A program made the translations under genes and the position numbers. The notes beneath the pieces were generated by a model. The model was not told the DNA's origin and made no database searches. It saw nothing but the letters and a program-made list of their open reading frames with translations. From Actinomycetes bacterium (GTDB taxonomy: Bacteria > Actinomycetota > Thermoleophilia > Solirubrobacterales > Solirubrobacteraceae): a stretch of 5,418 nt of DNA. The stretch is from positions 1-5,418 of the forward strand of contig JAEXXR010000341.1 of NCBI GenBank assembly GCA_023405705.1. Direction: 5' to 3'. Below, piece by piece: positions 1-5,407 of this stretch; within the stretch, counting starts at the first letter, position 1, and every line of letters starts with the position of its first letter.

Positions 1-260
1 GGCTGGACCGGCGCGGGGGCGGGCGCCTGCGGGCGCGCGGCGGCGCGGCGGGCCATGTCGAGCGCGGCGGCGACGCTGCGCTCCAGCTCCCCGATGCGGT
101 CGTGCGCGTCGGCGCCCCAGTCGCGCAGGCGCTTGATCTCGCGGGCCTGGGCGAACAGCAGCAGCGCGAACAGGGCGACGGCGACGACGGCGGCGAAGCC
201 GGCGTACGCGCCGATGTCCTCGATGAAGTTCCGGACGGAGAGGGCGAACGTCAGGGTCAT
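1..260 (-). CDS. Membrane-anchored coiled-coil protein, N-terminal part (cut by window edge)
   Basis: I translated this by hand from the ATG whose complement lies at 258-260; the frame stays open to base 1, giving 86 codons, so the C-terminus is missing. The protein starts MTLTFALSVRNFIEDIGAYA. One hydrophobic segment follows at about residues 17-37 (AGFAAVVAVALFALLLFA), then a charged, heptad-like helix at about 38-75 (QAREIKRLRDWG...IGELERSVAAALDMARR) and the start of an Ala/Pro-rich linker from about 76. This is the layout of a single-pass membrane protein with a short N-terminal tail, a probable coiled coil and an extended linker to a domain outside the window. From memory, some Solirubrobacterales proteins annotated with a LytR C-terminal domain begin similarly, but that domain cannot be seen here. 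It lies 67 nt after the dehydratase gene on the same strand. No Shine-Dalgarno sequence precedes the ATG, and no alternative ATG or GTG lies just upstream. Third-position GC bias supports real coding. Function unknown. Confidence 0.75.
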   Translation of the reverse strand, partial: MTLTFALSVRNFIEDIGAYAGFAAVVAVALFALLLFAQAREIKRLRDWGADAHDRIGELERSVAAALDMARRAAARPQAPAPAPVQ

Positions 261-274
261 GAAGAAGCCGGGGC

Positions 275-280
275 AGTGTA
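275..280 (-). promoter_or_regulatory. Possible -10 box (TACACT) before the membrane-anchored protein gene
   Basis: Read on the minus strand, the hexamer TACACT fits the actinobacterial TANNNT pattern and sits 14 nt before the ATG at 260. It is an AT-rich island in a very GC-rich spacer. I see no convincing -35 element 16-18 nt upstream, so this is a weak call. It would give a very short leader, which fits the lack of a ribosome binding site. Confidence 0.3.
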
Positions 281-300
281 GTGGCCGGACAGGGGCCGCT

Positions 301-314
301 CGCCGCACACGGCG
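301..314 (-). terminator. Small GC hairpin after the dehydratase gene, weak terminator candidate
   Basis: On the minus strand CGCCG-TGTG-CGGCG forms a 5-bp stem with a 4-nt loop, starting 13 nt after the dehydratase stop codon. No U-run follows. It could slow transcription or stabilise the 3' end, but stems of this size are common by chance at this GC content. Confidence 0.25.
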
Positions 315-327
315 GCGCGCTGCGATC

Positions 328-2265
328 TCAAGAGGGTACCTGGGGTCCCGGAGCGGTTCGGACGGCGGCCAGCTCGGCGACCTTCTGGGCGAGGCCGTGG
401 GCGTCGCCCTCGAGCACGAACAGGTTGATCTCGCCGAAGGTCGACTCGACCCACGCCTGGTCCAGGCGCGCGCGGTCGGCGCGGAGGATCTTCTCGGCCG
501 GCGTCGCCTGCGGGCGCTCGTAGGAGTTGAACAGCTCCTCGTGGAACTTCTCGCCGGCGCGGGCGCCGACGACCTCGATCGCGATGTCCTTGTCGGGATC
601 GAGGCCGGAGAGGCGGATCATGTCGCGCGCCAGGTCGATGATCTTGACCGGCTCGCCCATCTCCAGCACGAAGACGTCGCCGCTTCTCTCCGACAGCGAG
701 CCGGAGCGGATGATCAGCTGGACCGCCTCCGGGATCGTCATGAACCAGCGCTGCATGCGCGGGTCGGTGATCGTGACAGGGCCGCCGGCGGCGATCTGGC
801 GGCGGAAGATCGGCACGACCGAGCCGGAGGAGCCGAGCACGTTGCCGAAGCGGACGGTCGCGTAGCGCGTCTCCGGGTGGCGCGCGGCGGCCGCCTCGAC
901 GGCCCACTCGGCGAGCGCCTTGGAGGCGCCCATCACGGTCGCGGGCTTGACCGCCTTGTCGGTCGAGACGAGCACGAACGTCTTGACCGAGTGCTCGCCG
1001 GCGATCGTCGCGACCAGCCGGGTCGCGAGCGCGTTGTTGCGGACGGCCTCGACGGGGTTCTGCTCCATCATCCCGACGTGCTTGTACGCCGCGGCGTGGA
1101 AGACGACGGCCGGTCGGTGCTCCTTGAACACCTCCCGCATCCGCTCCTCCTCCTTGCAGTCGGCGAGGACGGGGACCGCGGTGCGGACGTGGCGCTCGTC
1201 CTCCAGCTCGCGCAGGATCTCGAAGAGGTTGTCCTCGGCGTGGTCGACGAGCACGATCCGGCGCGGGTTGACGCGCGCGATCTGGCGGCACAGCTCGGAG
1301 CCGATCGAGCCGCCGGCGCCGGTCACCATCACGACCTGGTTGGTCAGGTAGGCGCCGACCCGCTCCAGCTCCATCCGCACCGGCTCGCGGCCGAGGATGT
1401 CCTCGATCGACAGCTCGCGCAGCTGCCGCATCACCTGCATGCCGCCGGACTCGCTCTGCAGCAGCTCGAAGACGGTCGGCAGCGTCCGCACCGGGATGCC
1501 GCGGGCGCGGCAGGCGCTGACGACGCGGGCGCGCATCGTGCCGGGCGCGGAGGGGATCGCGATGATCACCTCGTCGGGCTCGGCGCCGTCGAGCACGCGT
1601 GCGAGGTCGGCGTCGGAGGTCGTGCCGAGCACCTTCAGGCCGTGCTCGTCCTTCATCCCCCGCTTGCGCGGGTCGTCGTCGAGGAAGCCGACGGGCCGCA
1701 GCCGCAGCATCGGGTTGCGGACCAGCTCGCGCACGACCAGCCGGCCGCCGTCGCCGCCGCCGATCACCAGCACGTCGCGGGCGCCCTTGACGACCTTCAT
1801 GCCGCGCTTGCGGCCCTCGAAGGCGAGATGGGCGAGGAAGCGGACGGCCGCCATCGAGACGGTCATCAGCAGCAGCCAGAGGACGGCGACGCCGGTCGGC
1901 ATTCCGACCGCGACCTGGACGCCGTTGCGGGTCGGGATCTGGACCGGGTGGATCACCGCGATCGTCCCGAGCACGAGCACGGCGCAGACGCCGATCGCCT
2001 GCGCGAGCGCCTGGTAGTCGCGCTGGCCGACGTAGGTCCACAGCCGCTGATAGAGCCCGAAGGCGATGAAGACCAGCAGGCAGACGGGGACGACCCAGTA
2101 GATCGTCTCGTCGCGCAGCGTCTCGTAGCGACCGGGGACGCCGGCATCGAACCGCAGCTGGAAGGCGAGGACGTAGGCGAGGGCTACCAGCGCGCCGTCG
2201 ATCACCAGCTGGATCAGCGAGTGGCGGTGCACTGGGAACGCTCCGGAGCGGTACCACCGGCGCAT
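328..2265 (-). CDS. Membrane-bound nucleotide-sugar 4,6-dehydratase, FlaA1/WbpM/PglF/CapD family
   Basis: The 645-aa protein is close in length to the long-form UDP-GlcNAc 4,6-dehydratases such as WbpM. About four membrane segments are visible near residues 18-37, 56-72, 88-105 and 120-142. A Rossmann-like domain follows with VLVIGGGDGG at 166-173, then the catalytic extended-SDR domain. That domain has the NAD-binding glycine motif VTGAGGSIGSE (314-324), FHAAAYKHV (389-397) and STDKAVKPATVMGASK (434-449). K449 is the SDR lysine, and M445 takes the place of the usual Tyr, as known for WbpM and PglF. Further family blocks are RFGNVLGSSGSVVPIF (472-487), TDPRMQRWFMT (500-510) and GEKFHEELF (571-579). 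The family converts a UDP-N-acetylhexosamine, usually UDP-GlcNAc, to the 4-keto-6-deoxy form at the cytoplasmic face of the membrane, the first step to bacillosamine, QuiNAc or FucNAc sugars. The ATG at 2265 has no Shine-Dalgarno but a TACAAT box 8 nt upstream, suggesting a leaderless transcript. Exact substrate and stereochemistry are not decided by sequence. Confidence 0.95.
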   Translation of the reverse strand: MRRWYRSGAFPVHRHSLIQLVIDGALVALAYVLAFQLRFDAGVPGRYETLRDETIYWVVPVCLLVFIAFGLYQRLWTYVGQRDYQALAQAIGVCAVLVLGTIAVIHPVQIPTRNGVQVAVGMPTGVAVLWLLLMTVSMAAVRFLAHLAFEGRKRGMKVVKGARDVLVIGGGDGGRLVVRELVRNPMLRLRPVGFLDDDPRKRGMKDEHGLKVLGTTSDADLARVLDGAEPDEVIIAIPSAPGTMRARVVSACRARGIPVRTLPTVFELLQSESGGMQVMRQLRELSIEDILGREPVRMELERVGAYLTNQVVMVTGAGGSIGSELCRQIARVNPRRIVLVDHAEDNLFEILRELEDERHVRTAVPVLADCKEEERMREVFKEHRPAVVFHAAAYKHVGMMEQNPVEAVRNNALATRLVATIAGEHSVKTFVLVSTDKAVKPATVMGASKALAEWAVEAAAARHPETRYATVRFGNVLGSSGSVVPIFRRQIAAGGPVTITDPRMQRWFMTIPEAVQLIIRSGSLSERSGDVFVLEMGEPVKIIDLARDMIRLSGLDPDKDIAIEVVGARAGEKFHEELFNSYERPQATPAEKILRADRARLDQAWVESTFGEINLFVLEGDAHGLAQKVAELAAVRTAPGPQVPS

Positions 2266-2273
2266 TGGCGGGA

Positions 2274-2279
2274 ATTGTA
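2274..2279 (-). promoter_or_regulatory. Probable -10 box (TACAAT) giving a leaderless dehydratase mRNA
   Basis: On the minus strand TACAAT differs from the consensus TATAAT by one base and ends 8 nt before the A of the dehydratase ATG. Initiation 6-8 nt after a -10 box would place the transcript start at or next to the start codon. The 61-nt spacer has no Shine-Dalgarno sequence, which fits leaderless translation, common in actinobacteria. No good TTGACA-like -35 box is seen at 16-18 nt spacing. If real, the dehydratase has its own promoter apart from the two genes upstream. Confidence 0.5.
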
Positions 2280-2326
2280 GGGCAGGGACGGCCGGTCGGC
2301 AGCCCAGCGGCCGCGTGCCCGCTCGC

Positions 2327-3358
2327 TCAGATCCCGCCGACCGGCGCCGCCAGCAGGCGGGCGAAGTCGCGCGGGTCGCGGCGGACGCGGTCGGCGCCGC
2401 CGCCCTCCGCGGAGCCGGCGCGCTTGGCGACGACGACCTCGGCGGGGTCGGTCAGGCGGCGCAGGCGGCCGTCGGCGATCAGCTGCTCGTCGACGGCGCC
2501 GAGTCTGCCCTCGAAGCTGGTGAAGACGGGGGTTCCGAGCGCGACCGCCTCGCGGTTCATCGTGCCGCCGGCCGAGATCATCAGGTCGGCGTAGGCGATC
2601 AGCGACTGGGCGTCGATCGCCCGCTCGGGCAGGATGAAGCCGCCGGCCTCGCGCAGCTGCTCGCGCTGCTCGGGCGTGCGCGGCAGCACGACCGTCTGGG
2701 CGCCGCTCTGCTGCAGCTTCGCCAGCACGGCGCCGAAGGTGTCGTGCTCGAAGCGGTGGTAGAGCGAGACGACGGGCGGCGTGCGCACGACGACGACCGG
2801 CTCGGAGACGTCGAGCGACAGCTCGTCGAGGATCGCCGGGTCGGGCTCGAAGTCGGCGAGGTAGTACTCCTCCTTCAGGCCCGGGTAGCGGCCGAGCTTC
2901 GGCACCGCGCCGTAGCGCGCCAGCCGCTCCGGCGGGATCGCCTCGGGGACGACGACCGCCTGCGCCAGCCGGCAGTTGACGGTGTGCTGGACGGTCGCCC
3001 ACTCGTAGTCGAAGGTCGTCGAGGAGGGGATGCCGAGCAGCCGCGCCGCGACCGTCACGTCGTTGGAGCCGTGGCCGAGCGCGAGGTCGAACGGCCCGTG
3101 CTCGCGCGCCCGCCGCCGCGCCCAGCGCACGAGCGCGCCGGAGCGCTGCACGAGGCCGAGCCCCTTCGCCGACAGCCTCCCGCCGCGGTGGTGGCCGATC
3201 GCCGTGTGGTCGATGCGGAAGCGCTCGCACAGCTGCAGCGTCTGCGCGAAGTCGCGCGCCGTCACCTCGACCTCGTGGCCGTCGGCTCTCAGCAGCTCGA
3301 TCACGGGCCGCATCACGAGCACGTGCGGCGAGTTCGTCAGGTCGACCCAGATCCGCAT
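2327..3358 (-). CDS. DUF354 family protein, GT-B glycosyltransferase-like
   Basis: This 343-aa protein carries the hallmarks I know from the DUF354 family. These are an N-terminal MRIWVDLTNSPHVLVMRPVI (1-20), GHGSNDVTVAARLLGIPSST (95-114), the central block GRYPGLKEEYYLADFEPD (156-173), and the C-terminal block ISAGGTMNREAVALGTPVFT (261-280) followed by EGRLGAVDEQLI (283-294). The two-domain arrangement with a late Gly-rich loop plus Glu recalls GT-B enzymes such as MurG, LpxB and UDP-GlcNAc 2-epimerase. No signal peptide or membrane segment is visible, so it is likely cytosolic. The gene starts 3 nt after the aminotransferase stop, with a Shine-Dalgarno inside that gene's end, so the two are almost surely cotranscribed. 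A role as glycosyltransferase or nucleotide-sugar enzyme in surface-glycan synthesis is inferred from fold and neighbours; donor and acceptor are unknown. Residues 311-330 (AKRAGSAEGGGADRVRRDPR) are a low-complexity charged stretch before the last helix. Confidence 0.9.
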   Translation of the reverse strand: MRIWVDLTNSPHVLVMRPVIELLRADGHEVEVTARDFAQTLQLCERFRIDHTAIGHHRGGRLSAKGLGLVQRSGALVRWARRRAREHGPFDLALGHGSNDVTVAARLLGIPSSTTFDYEWATVQHTVNCRLAQAVVVPEAIPPERLARYGAVPKLGRYPGLKEEYYLADFEPDPAILDELSLDVSEPVVVVRTPPVVSLYHRFEHDTFGAVLAKLQQSGAQTVVLPRTPEQREQLREAGGFILPERAIDAQSLIAYADLMISAGGTMNREAVALGTPVFTSFEGRLGAVDEQLIADGRLRRLTDPAEVVVAKRAGSAEGGGADRVRRDPRDFARLLAAPVGGI

Positions 3359-3361
3359 CGG

Positions 3362-4462
3362 CTACGCCTTCCCCTCTGCGGCCAGCGCCGCGCGCACCGC
3401 GGCCGTCACCTCGCCGGCGTCGCCGGCGCACAGCAGCGGGTTCATCGGGATCGCGAGGTGGGTGTCGGCCAGCTCGTCGGTGACCGGCAGCGCGGCGCCC
3501 CCGGCCCACGGCAGCAGCGCCTGCTGGCGGTGGAGCGGGGTGCGGTAGTAGCCGCGGGCGCCGATCCCGGCGGCCGGCAGCGCCTCCTCCAGCAGCCGTG
3601 CGTGCGGCGTGCGGACGACCTGCAGGCCCCAGGCGGCCTCGGCGCCGGGCGTCTCGGCCTGCGGCGTGACCAGCTCCCACAGGCCGGCCGCCTCGTAGTG
3701 GGACCAGGCGGCGCGGCGCCCCTCGACCCAGCCGTCGAGCTCGGGCAGCAGCACGCGCAGGATCGCCGCCTGCAGCTCGTCGAGCCGCGAGTTCCAGCCG
3801 ATCCGCTCGAAGCTGACCTTGTCGCGCGAGCCGTGGAAGCGGTAGGTGCGCGCCAGCTCTGCGACCGCGTCGTCGTCGGTGACGATCGCGCCGCCGTCGC
3901 CGAAGCAGCCGAGGTTCTTGGAGGGGAAGAAGGAGAGCGTGCCGACCGTCCCAAGCGCCGCGGTGCGGCGGCCGTCCAGGCGCGAGCCGGCGGCCTGCGC
4001 GGCGTCCTCGACGACCGGGATCCCGAGCGCCTCGATCTCGGCGACCGGCGCCGGGTTGCCGAACAGGTCGACGGCGACGACCGCCTTCGTCTTCGGCGTC
4101 AGCGCCGCCTTGACGGTCTCGGCGGTGACGTTCATCGTCGCGCCGTCGACGTCGCAGAAGACCGGCGCGGCGCCGGTCGGCGGGATCGCCTCGGCGCTCG
4201 CGTAGAAGGTGAAGGAGGGGACGACGACCTCGTCGCCGGGGCCGACGCCGAGCGCCTGCAGCGCGATCGTCAGCGCGTCGGTGCCGTTGGCGACGGAGAC
4301 GACGTGCCGGGCGCCGAGGTACTGCGCCAGCTCGTCCTCGAAGGCCGCGACCTCCGGGCCGAGGATGAAGGCGCCGCCGTCGAGCACCGACGCGATCCGC
4401 GCGTCGATCGCCGCGCGCAGCGGCGCGACGGGGCGCTTGGTGTCGAACAGCGGGACGGCCAT
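3362..4462 (-). CDS. PLP-dependent sugar aminotransferase, DegT/DnrJ/EryC1/StrS family
   Basis: The 366-aa protein is full length for the family, which transfers an amino group, typically from glutamate, to a keto nucleotide sugar in the cytosol. Visible landmarks in order are LDGGAFILGPEVAAFEDELA (27-46), the cofactor phosphate loop ANGTDA (58-63), PSFTFYASAEA (82-92), and VEDAAQAAGS (151-160), where D153 should bind the pyridine nitrogen. SFFPSKNLGCFGDGGAI (177-193) holds the PLP lysine K182, and GWNSRLDELQAAIL (222-235) is the dimer/substrate block. The C-terminal YYRTPLHRQ (305-313) is typical too. SFFPSK-LGC-GDGG resembles, as I recall it, WbpE and other 3-amino-sugar enzymes more than the C4 transaminases PglE and ArnB. 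The exact substrate is uncertain. It is followed after 3 nt by the DUF354 gene, and the dehydratase lies further downstream. The ATG at 4462 fits family N-termini (MAVPLFDTKRP); it has no Shine-Dalgarno and is preceded by a structured 117-nt spacer. Confidence 0.95.
   Translation of the reverse strand: MAVPLFDTKRPVAPLRAAIDARIASVLDGGAFILGPEVAAFEDELAQYLGARHVVSVANGTDALTIALQALGVGPGDEVVVPSFTFYASAEAIPPTGAAPVFCDVDGATMNVTAETVKAALTPKTKAVVAVDLFGNPAPVAEIEALGIPVVEDAAQAAGSRLDGRRTAALGTVGTLSFFPSKNLGCFGDGGAIVTDDDAVAELARTYRFHGSRDKVSFERIGWNSRLDELQAAILRVLLPELDGWVEGRRAAWSHYEAAGLWELVTPQAETPGAEAAWGLQVVRTPHARLLEEALPAAGIGARGYYRTPLHRQQALLPWAGGAALPVTDELADTHLAIPMNPLLCAGDAGEVTAAVRAALAAEGKA
3367..3376 (-). promoter_or_regulatory. 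Ribosome binding site of the DUF354 gene
   Basis: On the minus strand GAGGGGAAGG ends 8 nt before the ATG at 3358 and lies within the last codons of the aminotransferase gene. It is the only clear purine-rich Shine-Dalgarno-like site at the five starts in the window. It supports this start codon and translation as an internal cistron of a shared message. Confidence 0.65.
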
Positions 4463-4464
4463 GC

Positions 4465-4493
4465 GGCGGCGAAGGCTATCCGCCCGCGCCGCC
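4465..4493 (-). promoter_or_regulatory. Stem-loop directly before the aminotransferase start codon
   Basis: On the minus strand GGCGGCG (4493-4487) can pair perfectly with CGCCGCC (4471-4465), leaving a 15-nt loop that holds the AT-richer GGATAGCCTT. The stem ends 2 nt before the ATG, where it could hinder ribosome access if the transcript includes it. If transcription instead starts at the TAGCCT box inside the loop, the stem would not form in the mRNA. GGCGGC repeats are frequent in this genome, so chance is possible. Confidence 0.3.
4473..4478 (-). promoter_or_regulatory. Weak -10-like box (TAGCCT) before the aminotransferase gene
   Basis: On the minus strand TAGCCT matches TANNNT and ends 10 nt before the ATG at 4462. 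It sits in the only AT-richer patch of the spacer. No Shine-Dalgarno is present at this start, so a promoter giving a near-leaderless message is reasonable, but the match is poor and no -35 box is evident. Confidence 0.25.
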
Positions 4494-4563
4494 GTGGCGT
4501 GCGCCGGTCGGCCGAGGTTGCGCGCGTTCCCGGGCGGCGACGCGCCTCGGCGCGCCGCCGTGG
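4485..4563. repeat. 13-bp direct repeat pair (CGCGCCGCCGTGG) in the spacer
   Basis: CGCGCCGCCGTGG occurs exactly at 4485-4497 and again at 4551-4563, 66 bp apart start to start, both in the spacer between the aldo/keto reductase and aminotransferase genes. The copy at 4551-4563 includes one arm of the large hairpin. The other lies where it could compete for the same partner strand. The identity is plain, but its meaning is uncertain because the unit is made of GC triplets common in the genome. Confidence 0.5.
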
Positions 4564-4570
4564 AACGCGC
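4522..4570 (-). terminator. Nested 20-bp GC hairpin after the aldo/keto reductase gene (terminator-like)
   Basis: Read on the minus strand from 4570, an outer 9-bp stem GCGCGTTCC/GGAACGCGC (4562-4570 with 4522-4530) encloses an inner 11-bp stem CGGCGGCGCGC/GCGCGTCGCCG (4550-4560 with 4535-4545, one G-U pair). The loop is the tetraloop CGAG (4546-4549). Between the stems are 1 nt on one side and 4 nt (CCCG) on the other. It begins 9 nt after the aldo/keto reductase stop codon. There is no U-run after it, so it is not a classical intrinsic terminator. U-less hairpins are often proposed as terminators or 3'-end stabilisers in high-GC actinobacteria. The symmetric GGAACGCGC arms could instead be a protein-binding operator. 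Confidence 0.55.
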
Positions 4571-4579
4571 AGTCCGCCG

Positions 4580-5407
4580 TCAGGCGATCTCCATCTCGTC
4601 GGGGTGGAAGCCGGTGCGGTGGTCGCGGTCGAGCGCCTCGATCGCGGCCAGCTCGGCGTCGCTCAGCTCGAAGTCGAAGATCGCCGCGTTGTCGGCGATC
4701 CGCGACGGCGTGACCGACTTCGGGAAGACGACGTTGCCGATCTGCACGTGCCAGCGCAGCACGACCTGCGCGGTCGTCTTGCCGTGCGCCTCGGCGATCT
4801 GCTGCAGCGCCGGGTCGTCGAGCAGCTCGCCCTGCGCCAGCGGGCTCCACGCCTCGGTGACGATGCCGTGCTCGGCGTGGACGGCGCGCAGCTCCCGCTG
4901 CTGCAGGTACGGGTGCAGCTCGATCTGGTTGACGGCCGGCACGACCTCGGTCTCGGCCAGCAGCCGGCGGAGGTGGGCCGGCTGGAAGTTGGAGACGCCG
5001 ATCGAGCGGACGCGGCCGTCGGCCTTGAGCTTCTCCAGCGCCTTCCAGGAGTCGACGTAGAGGTCGCGCGCCGGCGTCGGCCAGTGGATCAGGTAGAGGT
5101 CGGGCGCGGTGCCGAGCTTCTCGACGCTCGCCTCGAAGGCGGCGATCGCCTTGTCGCTCCCCTGCTCGGAGTTCCACAGCTTCGTCGTGATGTAGAGCTG
5201 CTCGCGCGGGATGCCGGCGGCGGCGATCGCCTCGCCGACCTCGCGCTCGTTGCCGTAGATCGCCGCGGTGTCGATGTGGCGGTAGCCGAGCCGGAGCGCC
5301 TCGGTCACCGCTCTCGCGGTCTCCTCGGCCGGGATCTGGAAGACGCCGAAGCCGAGCTGCGGGATCGAGCTGCCGTCGTTGAGTCTGATGTCGGGGATCT
5401 GGGTCAT
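4580..5407 (-). CDS. Aldo/keto reductase, 2,5-diketo-D-gluconate reductase-like (AKR5-type)
   Basis: The 275-aa protein is full length for the short prokaryotic AKRs, which are cytosolic NADPH-dependent (beta/alpha)8-barrel carbonyl reductases. The start MTQIPDIRLNDGSSIPQLGF is typical. The family signature GYRHIDTAAIYGNEREVG (41-58) contains catalytic D46 and general-acid Y51. K76 lies in ITTKLWN and H108 in LIHWPTP, completing the D-Y-K-H tetrad. GRVRSIGVSNF (131-141) and the substrate-loop region NQIELHPYLQQ (160-170) follow. The cofactor block FPKSVTPSRIADN (228-240) has K230, S231 and R236, as in NADPH-binding 2,5-diketo-gluconate reductases. The physiological substrate cannot be told; such enzymes act on many aldehydes, ketones and methylglyoxal. 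Only 11 nt lie upstream in the window, with no Shine-Dalgarno, so the promoter is outside or at the edge. It is separated from the sugar genes by 117 nt and a strong hairpin, so a role in the glycan pathway is not supported. Confidence 0.95.
   Translation of the reverse strand: MTQIPDIRLNDGSSIPQLGFGVFQIPAEETARAVTEALRLGYRHIDTAAIYGNEREVGEAIAAAGIPREQLYITTKLWNSEQGSDKAIAAFEASVEKLGTAPDLYLIHWPTPARDLYVDSWKALEKLKADGRVRSIGVSNFQPAHLRRLLAETEVVPAVNQIELHPYLQQRELRAVHAEHGIVTEAWSPLAQGELLDDPALQQIAEAHGKTTAQVVLRWHVQIGNVVFPKSVTPSRIADNAAIFDFELSDAELAAIEALDRDHRTGFHPDEMEIA

Noticed and set aside
257..2257. A 666-codon minus-strand frame overlapping the dehydratase, and a similar 488-codon frame at 2214-3680.
   Set aside because: Both translate to Arg/Pro/Ala-rich low-complexity sequence in another frame of recognised genes. 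These are shadow frames of high-GC coding DNA.
55..2280. A 741-codon open frame on the plus strand, antisense to the dehydratase gene.
   Set aside because: Its translation is a monotonous run of D, R, H, L, A and V with no recognisable domain, as expected when the complement of a GC-biased gene stays open. The minus-strand frame at 328-2265 has clear family motifs over its full length.
2291..2300. The 10-mer GCCGGTCGGC shared by two spacers (2291-2300 and 4503-4512), considered as a common operator.
   Set aside because: The same 10-mer also occurs inside coding sequence at 1891-1900 and 4172-4181, so it is a common word in this genome and not specific to spacers.
4209..5060. A 283-codon plus-strand frame across the spacer and the aldo/keto reductase gene.
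   Set aside because: Ser/Ala/Arg-rich shadow translation without motifs, lying opposite two well-supported genes.
4580..5407. The aldo/keto reductase as a step of the amino-sugar pathway.
   Set aside because: It has no nucleotide-sugar features, belongs to a broad-specificity reductase family, and is separated from the sugar genes by a spacer with a strong hairpin. Being next door is not enough.
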